Positions 54,700 through 62,250 of a DNA stretch of 64,000 bases are shown piece by piece. The notes beneath the pieces are model-generated. The model made no database searches. It saw only the letters and a program-made list of their open reading frames with translations, and was not told where the DNA came from. The DNA comes from JAFDZV01 sp964455525 (lineage in GTDB: Bacteria; Bacteroidota; Ignavibacteria; OLB7). A program made the translations under genes and the position numbers. The stretch is from positions 1 through 64,000 of the forward strand of contig CAYVWR010000013.1 in the NCBI GenBank assembly GCA_964455525.1, read 5' to 3'. The number at the start of each line of letters is the position of its first letter. The stretch's first letter is position 1.

Positions 54700-54960
54700 C
54701 CGTCTTCCTCCGTATGTCCGTTCGAGATAATCCTGTATGATATTATAGCCTGCCAGGAGCTGGAATAGGCCCGTCCCCCCATCCCTCCCACATCGCCCGG
54801 GAGCAGAGCCACAGCCCATTTTGAAGCCCCGCGTAAACGCCTCCTGCGACTCGAACCGATGATCGCCATGCGATAATATAGGGCAGGGTAATCGTATCGT
54901 TGCCGCAGAGCAATCCAGCATGGCCAGAAGGAAAAATCTTTGATCGGTCGGATGGCGCCC
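54700..54960 (-). pseudogene. Remnant of an AraC-type helix-turn-helix upstream of the GyrI gene
   Basis: In frame with the GyrI protein but before its start, the minus strand reads HGDHRFESQEAFTRGFKMGC followed by GSAPGRC. This closely matches the second helix-turn-helix of AraC regulators (GYESQEAFTRAFK...SPGRYR). Further upstream only scattered pieces remain (AAGRHPTDQRFFLLAMLDC, SAATIRL), and there is no start codon or first helix-turn-helix. The DNA-binding half has therefore decayed or been truncated. The remaining part of the gap to 55289 holds nothing recognisable. Confidence 0.65.
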
Positions 54961-55289
54961 TGCGGCATACGGGCAAGCCGAAGAGGCATCACGGAAAACG
55001 ATCCGGCACAGTACCGAATTTGTCTTAAACCGCCCATCCCACCCCCAGTCTCAGCCATCGGGCAGCGCAGGCCCCACGCAGCACGCAGCAGGTTCCCCTC
55101 ATCTGGCATCGAGGATTATCGGATGAACAAATACTAATTGATTTTTTCCGTCCGATAGCCGGGGGATTTCTTGAACTTCGCTCCATAAAGCGCTATACTT
55201 TCCCTCGATATTGGTAATCCAGATGATGCTCTACCGCCGAAGATGGTCCGGCTCTTGATAGTTCTCTTCAAAAAGAGTCGAATGATACG

Positions 55290-56408
55290 ATGCAAACCCT
55301 CATCCGTACACTCTCGTCGATCCATATACATATGACCAAGGTCCTCATCCTTTCAGCAGCAGCCGGTGTGCTTGCCATATCGCTGGCATATATCCAGGCG
55401 GACAATCAGAACGCGCAACAGCAGACCCCGGTCCCGATCGCAGCAGCGCAATTTGCAGTGGCTGTTTCCAGAGATTCAACCGCTCCACAGGACGAAGTGA
55501 TGGAGGAGGAGATCGCGATCGACACCATTACAACGATTGCGGGCAGCAGCTTTGTCGTGGAGAAAAGCTCCGGCATCGACAAACGATTCGAGCCGGTGAT
55601 GCAACGGCTTATCAAGGCCGGATGGTCCGAGGAGTTTGTGGCCGCGCGATTCAAGGATAAGCGCATGGTGTTCATTCCGAAGATGGCGATCGTAAAACCG
55701 CGTAGTGCCAGCAGCAGCTCCGGCAGCTCCGCCTATGCCTGGATGGACACCCGCGAATCGGCCATCGCCTGCAAGGAATTCCTTGGAAAATATAGCGCCA
55801 TCATGGCACAGGCCGAACAGCGTTATGGGGTCGATCGGGAGACGATAGCGGCATTGATGCGTTGCGAGACCCGGCATGGCACCGTCACCGGCGATTACCA
55901 CGTCTTCAGCGTCTATGCGTCGATGGCGCTGATGACCGAACCTCGCTTCCTGAACGAGAGTCTGGAGCAGGGCGAACAGACTCTGAAGGCCCGCAAGGAG
56001 AGCAAGGGCAAGGTGGACTCCGAGCTTGATTGGATCAAATCACGGGCGACAAGCCGATCCAAGTGGGCGTATAAAGAACTTGTGAACCTTCTGAAGATCG
56101 ACCGCGAAGGACACGCCGAGGCGATGTCGCTCTACGGCTCCTGGGCTGGCGCATTCGGCTGGTCGCAGTTCCTTCCCTCCTCCTATCTCCGCCGTGCCGT
56201 GGATGGCAACGGCGACAACAAGATTGATCTCTTCGATCCGCATGATGCCATTCACTCGGTGGCGAACTATCTGAACAAGGCGGGCTATAAGATCGGCAAC
56301 GAAACCAGCCGCCAGAAGGCCATCAGGAGCTATAACAATTCAACCGCATATGTTAACTCGATCATAGCATTGAGCGAGCGCGTGCGCCGGGAGAACGCAA
56401 CCAAGTAG
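55290..56408 (+). CDS. Lytic murein transglycosylase (MltB/SLT_2 type)
   Basis: A 372-residue peptidoglycan-cleaving enzyme that forms 1,6-anhydro-muropeptides. A membrane-anchor or signal segment spans residues 17-35 (KVLILSAAAGVLAISLAYI); a second ATG at 55332 would make it a conventional signal peptide. A low-complexity acidic linker follows (residues 36-90). The catalytic domain covers about 95-370: FEPVMQRLIKAGWSEEFVAA, then YGVDRETIAALMRCETRHGT with catalytic Glu193, AFGWSQFLPSSYLRRAVDGN, DLFDPHDAIHSVANYLNKAG and IRSYNNSTAYVNSII. This order matches the MltB family. No lipobox is present, unlike E. coli MltB. A T-rich terminator follows. Confidence 0.92.
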   Translation: MQTLIRTLSSIHIHMTKVLILSAAAGVLAISLAYIQADNQNAQQQTPVPIAAAQFAVAVSRDSTAPQDEVMEEEIAIDTITTIAGSSFVVEKSSGIDKRFEPVMQRLIKAGWSEEFVAARFKDKRMVFIPKMAIVKPRSASSSSGSSAYAWMDTRESAIACKEFLGKYSAIMAQAEQRYGVDRETIAALMRCETRHGTVTGDYHVFSVYASMALMTEPRFLNESLEQGEQTLKARKESKGKVDSELDWIKSRATSRSKWAYKELVNLLKIDREGHAEAMSLYGSWAGAFGWSQFLPSSYLRRAVDGNGDNKIDLFDPHDAIHSVANYLNKAGYKIGNETSRQKAIRSYNNSTAYVNSIIALSERVRRENATK

Positions 56409-56440
56409 AGCGTAAAGCTCCGACGCCTGGCACATACCGG

Positions 56441-56480
56441 GGCCTGTCGCGCTAAACCGTGCGGGACGGGCCTTTTTTTT
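56441..56480 (+). terminator. Rho-independent terminator of the transglycosylase gene
   Basis: Imperfect stem GGCCTGTC-GCGC / GTGC-GG-GACGGGCC with a small bulge, followed by eight T (56473-56480). Confidence 0.8.
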
Positions 56481-56525
56481 CTTGCATTCCATGCCCCGGA
56501 TCGCTACAGCCAAAACCCCCAGACG

Positions 56526-57077
56526 ATGACGATTGGCGATATTTTCGACTCTCTGCCGACGATCGAGACAGCACGACTGCTGCTGTGGGAGATATCCCCG
56601 GAGGAACGCAGCGCATTCATCCACCGTCTTCCCCCCTGCGATCGCGCCACGTGCGATCAGGAAGAGCCTGGGCATGGCGCCGCAACCACCATCACCATTG
56701 GCCAGCTTGGCGTGCATCATCTCCCCGCCTGGGGGCTTGTGCAGAAGGAACGCGACGAGCTGATCGGTTACTGTGCCTTCGAGACGTGGCATCTGGAGCA
56801 TGCACGGGCTGCGATCTGCTGCGCTCTGTGCCCCGATCACCGGGGCAGAGGCTATATGACCGAAACGTTGAAAGCCGTTCTCGGCTTTGGCTTCAGGGTC
56901 ATGGAGCTTAATAGGATCGAGGCGCTCTGCGCCCCGGATAACCGCCAGGCCGTTCGTATGATCCGAAACATCGGCTTGCAGGAGGAAGCGATTCTTCGCC
57001 ACTATCGTTGTAGCAATGGCGTCCCCAGCGACCGCAGCCTTTTCTCGATTCTTCGGAAGGAATGGTCTCACCGCTAG
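56526..57077 (+). CDS. GNAT-family N-acetyltransferase, tandem copy 1 (diverged)
   Basis: A 183-residue RimJ/RimL-like acetyltransferase starting MTIGDIFDSLPTIETARLLL. The C-terminal GNAT core is intact: ELIGYCAFETWHLEHARAAI, the acetyl-CoA loop PDHRGRGYMTETLKAVLGFG, and ELNRIEALCAPDNRQAVRMI followed by RNIGLQEEAILRHY. The N-terminal half (residues 30-75: ERSAFIHRLPPCDRATCDQE) has lost the pattern seen in copy 2 and is Cys/His-rich, so it may be degenerate or have an altered substrate site. The closely similar copy 2 follows 60 bp downstream in the same direction, showing tandem duplication. Several acyl-acceptor substrates are possible and none can be chosen. Confidence 0.8.
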   Translation: MTIGDIFDSLPTIETARLLLWEISPEERSAFIHRLPPCDRATCDQEEPGHGAATTITIGQLGVHHLPAWGLVQKERDELIGYCAFETWHLEHARAAICCALCPDHRGRGYMTETLKAVLGFGFRVMELNRIEALCAPDNRQAVRMIRNIGLQEEAILRHYRCSNGVPSDRSLFSILRKEWSHR

Positions 57078-57137
57078 CATCATCCGCCACGCATACCGGA
57101 ATGGCGTGCGGTATCTCCCATGATTGATGGAACGTTT

Positions 57138-57716
57138 ATGACGATTGAGGACATCTTCGGGAACCTCCCCACGCTGCTGACCGAGCGCATGATCCTTCGC
57201 AAGATCCGAATGGATGATGCGGAGGATATCTTTGCCTATGCATCCAACCCCGAGGTTGCAGAGCATGTATCGTGGAACACGCATAGCTCGATCGAAAGCT
57301 CACGCACGTTTATAAGCGCGGTGATCGAGCAGTATGAAAACGGCCTGGTGGCCCCCTGGGGCATCATCGATAAAAAAACGGGCCATCTGATCGGCACGTG
57401 CGGCTTTCTCTACTGGAGTATCGAGCACGCAAGAGCCGAGATCGGCTACGCTCTGGCCCGCCACCGCTGGGGGCAGGGATATATGACCGAGGCGACGCTT
57501 ACGATGATCGCCTTTGGCTTCGAGCAGATGCGGCTGAACCGCATCGAGGCACGATGCTATGTGGAGAACATCGGGTCGGCACGGGTAATGGAAAAGTCGG
57601 GGATGAGCTTCGAGGGCACGCTTCGTGAACAGATGCTTGTCAAGGGAGATTATCGCACACTGAAGATGTACTCGATATTGCGGAGCGAGTGGGAAGCCGG
57701 GGGTGAGGCGGAATAG
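57138..57716 (+). CDS. GNAT-family N-acetyltransferase, tandem copy 2
   Basis: A 192-residue RimJ/RimL-type acetyltransferase, starting at the ATG at 57138 (MTIEDIFGNLPTLLTERMIL), which aligns with the start of copy 1. GNAT motifs: LRKIRMDDAEDIFAYASNPE at the N-terminus, HLIGTCGFLYWSIEHARAEI, the acetyl-CoA loop RHRWGQGYMTEATLTMIAFG, and RLNRIEARCYVENIGSARVM followed by EKSGMSFEGTLREQML. All conserved regions are intact, so this copy is probably the functional one. It lies 60 bp downstream of copy 1, likely in one transcript. An ATG at 57120 is less likely because it breaks the alignment with copy 1. Confidence 0.9.
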   Translation: MTIEDIFGNLPTLLTERMILRKIRMDDAEDIFAYASNPEVAEHVSWNTHSSIESSRTFISAVIEQYENGLVAPWGIIDKKTGHLIGTCGFLYWSIEHARAEIGYALARHRWGQGYMTEATLTMIAFGFEQMRLNRIEARCYVENIGSARVMEKSGMSFEGTLREQMLVKGDYRTLKMYSILRSEWEAGGEAE

Positions 57717-58104
57717 ATGCCTGCCATGCCGAACAGCGCGAGCAAACAACAATAGCCCCCAAGCCGATGTTTTCCCGGCTGGCACGGTGGCATGATTCTC
57801 CTTAAGTTTCCTTCCTCGTTGCGCACAAGGGGGCATCACCAGAAGAGATGGGTCGCCGAAGAGATGAATTGAACGATGCTCCCGTATCGGCCCTTCTCGG
57901 ATGTTATCACCGCATATCTGGCCGATCCGCCAGGCTGCGGCCGTAGCGAACCCAAGCGAACCTGTGCCGGGGGCCTGCATGGTGAACTCCTTCTCGACCG
58001 TCGCGGCGAAGCACAAAAACGCAATACCGGCGCCTCCGGGTCCTGCGGGGGAGGCAACCCGTTTCGGGTGCTCTCTCCCACCATCGAACTTCTCTGATGC
58101 TCTC
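57717..58104. other. Intergenic region before the M1 aminopeptidase
   Basis: 388 bp. Open frames on both strands here are not protein-like beyond short stretches and no domain is recognised. It should contain the promoter for the aminopeptidase gene. Confidence 0.4.
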
Positions 58105-60090
58105 ATGATGAACGCACGTTATCTTCTTCCCCTTATCATAGCAGTCCTGCTGACATCGCCGATCATGGCTCAGCACCGTCCGCTTCCGGCACCGGCGGAG
58201 ATATCCAGCCCCACGAATTTTGTGCAGCAGCCGTTCGACGTGCTCCATTACGATGCATGGATCGATCTTACCAAGGCGCCGGCCAGAGAGATGTCCGGGG
58301 TCTGCGAGATCACGCTTCGATGGCCGGGCGATCCTGCATCCGGCCCGTTCTACTTCCACCTTCGCGGCCTTCGGATCGATTCAGCCTATTACAATGGGGC
58401 AGCCACGGTGGCAACCGAGCATGAGACGCCACAATCCCCGATCTATCACTATACGATCACGCCTCCGGCGACGGCAACAACCGGTGATACGGCGGTGATA
58501 CGTATCGTCTACAGCGGCACGATGGAACGCGAGCTGAACGGCACCTGGGGAGGCGTCTCGGCTTCCGGCGGAACGCTCTTCGCGATGGGGGTCGGCTTCA
58601 ACAACAACTACATTTCCACAACACAGCACTGGCTCCCCTGCTACGATCATCCATCGGACAAGGCGACATTCCGTGGCCGGTTCCTGGTGAAAACCGGCAA
58701 GGCAGTCGCCTCCAACGGGCTGCTGACGGTTGTGCCGCAGAGCGATAGCACCACCATCTACGACTGGAACCACACGTTCCCCTGCGCCACCTATCTGCTC
58801 ACCTTTGCGGTGGACAACTACATACCGGTCGAGTTTCCCGGCGAAACACCCCCGATGGTGATCTATTCCCGCAGGGCCGACTCGGCAGCAACGCATGCCA
58901 CCTTCAAATTGCTCCCCCGCATGGTGCGCGGGTTCGAGCAGCGGTTCGGAACCTATCCATTTGAGAAGGTCGGCTATGTCAACACACCGATCGGCGCCAT
59001 GGAGCATCAGACGATGATCTCCTTCCCCCGCTCAATCTCCGTAAGCAGAGACACGGTAAACTCCATTGGCGCACATGAACTTGCCCATCAGTGGTTCGGC
59101 GACCTGGTCTCCCCGCTCGACTACCGCCATGCCTGGTTGAACGAGAGTTTCGCCACCTTCTGCGAATCGGTGTGGGAGGAGGAGCTGTGGGGCTGGGACC
59201 GCTATCTGGCATCACAGACCGTGAAGGGGTTCGAGTACATGGATCGGGTGGCGCCACGGGAAGGGATCTTTCCGCTTTATGATTTCCCCCGTGCCTCCCC
59301 ATCGTCGAACTATCCGGTGACCATCTACGAAAAAGGGGCGGTGGTGGTCGGCATGCTCCGATACGAGCTTGGCGATTCGATCTTCTTCCCTGCCATACGT
59401 GACTATCTGGCCCGCCATGGCTATGGCACCGCAACCACCGAAGAACTGCGAAGCATTCTGGAAGAACATGCCGGACGCTCGCTCGGCTGGTTTTTCGATC
59501 AATGGATCTACGGCAAAGGCTGGCCAACGGTCGGCGTCAGGACTAGTCAGCAGCCGATCGGCAATGGAGAGTATCAGGTGACGATACAGCTTCAGCAGAA
59601 CCAGGCCGACAGCCTTCCCACATTCATCGGCCTGCCGGTAGAGATCGGCTTCCGTCTGAAAACCGGGGAGATGCTCTATCGGATGATACGGATGAGCGAG
59701 CGCTCGATGACGGTGCTGGATACCATCCCCGACTATATGAATGTCACGATCAACCAGGGGCCATCGGTTCGTACGCTGATGAAAGCAAACGCAGATGTGT
59801 CCGGCGTGGATGGCGGCAGCTCCCGTGATGGCGCCGAGGACACCGGATTTTTTGTTCACCCGAACCCCTCCACCAATGGCGAATCATTTGCGGTAGAGGC
59901 ACGGGGACTATCGGACTGCGGGAACATCGCCTACGAGGTCTACGATTCCTCCGGTCGGCACATCTCGGCAGGCCTGTCAGGCTCCTGCCAGTTCTCCATC
60001 CCGGCCACAAATCTTGCCAATGGTGCCTATCTCCTCCGCTTTGTGGTGAACAGCAGACCCCATGATGTGCGCATCGTGGTAAGCAGGTAG
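58105..60090 (+). CDS. Secreted M1-family aminopeptidase with T9SS sorting domain
   Basis: A 661-residue zinc metallopeptidase. The start at 58105 (MMNARYLLPLIIAVLLTSPI) gives a signal peptide ending near MAQ; the frame is open to 57901. The N-terminal beta domain runs to about residue 225. The substrate-anchoring motif is IGAMEHQTM (GxMEN type, with His in place of Asn), and the zinc site is HELAHQWFGD with ligands His324, His328 and Glu347 (LNESFATF) and catalytic Glu325. The last 80 or so residues (FFVHPNPSTNGESFAVEARG ... ANGAYLLRFVVN) are a T9SS tail. It is therefore expected at the cell surface, trimming N-termini of peptides for nutrition. A second M1 enzyme without this tail lies at 62.3-64 kb. 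Confidence 0.93.
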   Translation: MMNARYLLPLIIAVLLTSPIMAQHRPLPAPAEISSPTNFVQQPFDVLHYDAWIDLTKAPAREMSGVCEITLRWPGDPASGPFYFHLRGLRIDSAYYNGAATVATEHETPQSPIYHYTITPPATATTGDTAVIRIVYSGTMERELNGTWGGVSASGGTLFAMGVGFNNNYISTTQHWLPCYDHPSDKATFRGRFLVKTGKAVASNGLLTVVPQSDSTTIYDWNHTFPCATYLLTFAVDNYIPVEFPGETPPMVIYSRRADSAATHATFKLLPRMVRGFEQRFGTYPFEKVGYVNTPIGAMEHQTMISFPRSISVSRDTVNSIGAHELAHQWFGDLVSPLDYRHAWLNESFATFCESVWEEELWGWDRYLASQTVKGFEYMDRVAPREGIFPLYDFPRASPSSNYPVTIYEKGAVVVGMLRYELGDSIFFPAIRDYLARHGYGTATTEELRSILEEHAGRSLGWFFDQWIYGKGWPTVGVRTSQQPIGNGEYQVTIQLQQNQADSLPTFIGLPVEIGFRLKTGEMLYRMIRMSERSMTVLDTIPDYMNVTINQGPSVRTLMKANADVSGVDGGSSRDGAEDTGFFVHPNPSTNGESFAVEARGLSDCGNIAYEVYDSSGRHISAGLSGSCQFSIPATNLANGAYLLRFVVNSRPHDVRIVVSR

Positions 60091-60114
60091 ATCAACGCAG
60101 ATAAAACGCTCAAG

Positions 60115-60153
60115 AACATGCGGGTGCCGGGAACGCCTCGGCACCCGCATGTT
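60115..60153 (+). terminator. Terminator after the M1 aminopeptidase
   Basis: Perfect 15-bp stem AACATGCGGGTGCCG (60115-60129) / CGGCACCCGCATGTT (60139-60153), about 25 bp past the stop codon; no long T-run. Confidence 0.8.
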
Positions 60154-60221
60154 CCCCGGCCCGATCGCGCCGTGGCGACAACACGGGCTTATCCAGAACC
60201 GGCCCTAGCACCAAATCCCCC

Positions 60222-60920
60222 ATGCAACAAACAACCGCCCCGCTGCTGGCAGGCTCTATCGACCACACGCTCCTGAGGCCAGAGAGCACCGGCGCGCAGA
60301 TACAAACGCTCTGTGAAGAGGCCGCCCGCTATGGCTTCGCGTCGGTCTGTGTCATGCCCTACTACGTCCCACATGCAGTCATGGCATTGCGGGAACGTAC
60401 CTCCTCTGTAGCGGTCTGCACAACGATCGGCTTTCCGAACGGCGGACATCGAACAGCGGTAAAAATGGCCGAAGCTCGCGTGGCACTGGAGGATGGAGCA
60501 CAGGAGCTGGATATGGTGATGAACATCGGAGCACTGAAATCGGGCGCTGCAATGATCGTGGAGGAGGATATCAGGATGGTGGCCGATGTTGCGCACGCAG
60601 GAGGGGCGCTCCTGAAGGTGATCCTGGAAACCTCGCTCCTCAGCGATAGCGAAAAGCGCCAGGCCTGTGTGCTTGCGGGCAACGCGGGGGCGGATTTTGT
60701 AAAAACATCGACCGGCTTTGCTGGCGGCGGTGCCACGATTGCCGATATCCGGCTGATGCGGGAAGCCGTGGCTGCGCATGTACGGATCAAGGCATCCGGC
60801 GGCATACGCGATTATGCCACGGCACTGGCAATGATAGATGCCGGAGCAAGCAGAATAGGCACAAGCTCCGGCATCGCGATCATCGCAGAGGCACGGGCTG
60901 CCCTTGCAGCAGAGGGCTGA
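60222..60920 (+). CDS. deoC: Deoxyribose-phosphate aldolase
   Basis: A class I aldolase that splits 2-deoxy-D-ribose 5-phosphate into acetaldehyde and glyceraldehyde 3-phosphate during nucleoside breakdown. The 232-residue product is standard length. Family features: SIDHTLLRPESTGAQIQTLC, SVCVMPYYVP, VCTTIGFPNGGH, ELDMVMNIGALKSG with the catalytic Asp, LLKVILETSLL, the Schiff-base Lys161 in DFVKTSTGFAGGGAT, and VRIKASGGIRDYATALAMID with the second Lys. No deoA, deoB or deoD gene is adjacent. It is convergent with the YkvA-like gene. Confidence 0.96.
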   Translation: MQQTTAPLLAGSIDHTLLRPESTGAQIQTLCEEAARYGFASVCVMPYYVPHAVMALRERTSSVAVCTTIGFPNGGHRTAVKMAEARVALEDGAQELDMVMNIGALKSGAAMIVEEDIRMVADVAHAGGALLKVILETSLLSDSEKRQACVLAGNAGADFVKTSTGFAGGGATIADIRLMREAVAAHVRIKASGGIRDYATALAMIDAGASRIGTSSGIAIIAEARAALAAEG

Positions 60921-60958
60921 CAGCCCCCCCCACAGGAGCATACAAGCCCCGATACGGG

Positions 60959-61426
60959 CTACTCCGGGACAAGCCCCTGCCGATGCATCACATAGGCATC
61001 GACTTCCTTCTCCACCAGTTTCCAGAGGATGCCGAGCACCATGGCATCGTCGATAAAGCCGATGCCCGGAATGAAGTCGGGCGTGATATCGGTCGGGATA
61101 ACAAAATAGATCAACGCCGCGCCGATCAGCGCAAGGGTCTTCGGCGGAACCTTGTACTCGCGATCGCGAACCATCTGGTAGAGCATCGACACCCGTTCGA
61201 GCATCGTGGTCACCCATTTCATCCCACCATCGAGATTGCCGAGATTGAAACCGGCAAGCTTCTTTGGTAGCGAAGTCTCCAATGCGTCGAGATCCTTCTG
61301 CTCCACCTTCTCGGCATCACGAAGCAACGTCTTCTTGAAGAACTCCTTCGTGCTACGGTCGCCGGTATCGACATGGATATCTCCGGCATCGCCACCACTT
61401 CCATTGCTATGATCTGCGGTCGTCAT
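60959..61426 (-). CDS. YkvA/DUF1232 family membrane protein
   Basis: A 155-residue protein starting at the ATG at 61426 (MTTADHSNGSGGDAGDIHVD). The N-terminal 60 residues are polar and charged. The DUF1232 core is VSMLYQMVRDREYKVPPKTL followed by ALIGAALIYFVIPTDITPDF and IPGIGFIDDAMVLG, the family signature (YxxxPxDxxPDxIPxxGxxDD) with one membrane hairpin. The family function is not established. It lies on the same strand as the gamma-carbonic-anhydrase-like gene, 113 bp away. The open frame continues to 61486 without support. Confidence 0.88.
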   Translation of the reverse strand: MTTADHSNGSGGDAGDIHVDTGDRSTKEFFKKTLLRDAEKVEQKDLDALETSLPKKLAGFNLGNLDGGMKWVTTMLERVSMLYQMVRDREYKVPPKTLALIGAALIYFVIPTDITPDFIPGIGFIDDAMVLGILWKLVEKEVDAYVMHRQGLVPE

Positions 61427-61539
61427 TGTTCTAAAGAATAGATGAACTAGATAAAAACGTTCAGGTTGATCCCCCCTCTCCGGCATTCGGCTGCACCTGT
61501 GAACCGCTTACGCTGGCAACGGGACATGGCTCACGAGGC

Positions 61540-62088
61540 TTACCACGTACAACCATCGGCACGATAGCGCGCAATATAGTTCTCGTAATTGAGCGCCCCC
61601 TGCGCCACCGAGGCAAGCTCCTCATCGGTCAGTTCTCGGATCACCCTGGCAGGTACTCCAGCAACCAGCGTGCCTTCCGGCACCTGGAAGCCTTCGCGCA
61701 CCACCGATCCCGCCCCGATCAGGGCATTGCGCCCAACCACCGCACGGTCCAGCACCTTTGCCCCCATCCCCACAAGCACCCGTTCATGGATGGTACACCC
61801 ATGAAGCACAGCGCTATGGCCCACGGTAACGTCGTCACCGATCTCCAGCGGGTGGCGCCGATGCGTTACGTGGCACATGGTAAGATCCTGGATGTTGGTA
61901 CGCCGGCCGATCCTGATGTAGTGCACATCACCACGGATCACCACATTGAACCAGACCGACGACTGCTCGGCGATTTCAACCTCGCCGATGATTCTGGCGC
62001 CCGGCGCGATAAACACGCTGGGGTGGATTCTGGGAGATGCCCCCTCGAACGGAATAACCGTGATGTCGCTACGTGTTGCCGTATCCAT
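61540..62088 (-). CDS. Gamma-carbonic-anhydrase-like hexapeptide-repeat protein
   Basis: A 182-residue left-handed beta-helix protein of the YrdA/CaiE/gamma-CA group. Hexapeptide repeats run through residues 28-145 (APGARIIGEVEIAEQSSVWF, VVIRGDVHYIRIGRRTNIQD, VTVGHSAVLHGCTIHERVLV, GMGAKVLDRAVVGRNALIGA, GSVVREG). The metal-site region shows His in GDVHYIRIG, MCHVTH and VGHSAVLHGC, consistent with the three His ligands of the family. C-terminal GVPARVIRELTDEE and NYENYIARYRADG are typical. Carbonic anhydrase activity is known for some members but not all. It is downstream of the partial aminopeptidase gene on the same strand. Confidence 0.92.
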   Translation of the reverse strand: MDTATRSDITVIPFEGASPRIHPSVFIAPGARIIGEVEIAEQSSVWFNVVIRGDVHYIRIGRRTNIQDLTMCHVTHRRHPLEIGDDVTVGHSAVLHGCTIHERVLVGMGAKVLDRAVVGRNALIGAGSVVREGFQVPEGTLVAGVPARVIRELTDEELASVAQGALNYENYIARYRADGCTW

Positions 62089-62250
62089 GATAAACGATAG
62101 GATGCTCTATGTTGACGATGCCGACGCGAATAATACGAAGAAGGAAGAGTTCGATCAGGATATGCAGACACAGATCGGCAACGCTGGAGAACATGGGAGG
62201 CCCCCCCCAGCGATCGCAGGAACCACCACGGCTTCCCCCCATGTGCGGCG

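Noticed and set aside
57300..58106. 268-codon minus-strand frame covering the gap before the aminopeptidase
   Set aside because: Most of it is antisense to the GNAT gene and the rest shows no domain; I could not support a gene.
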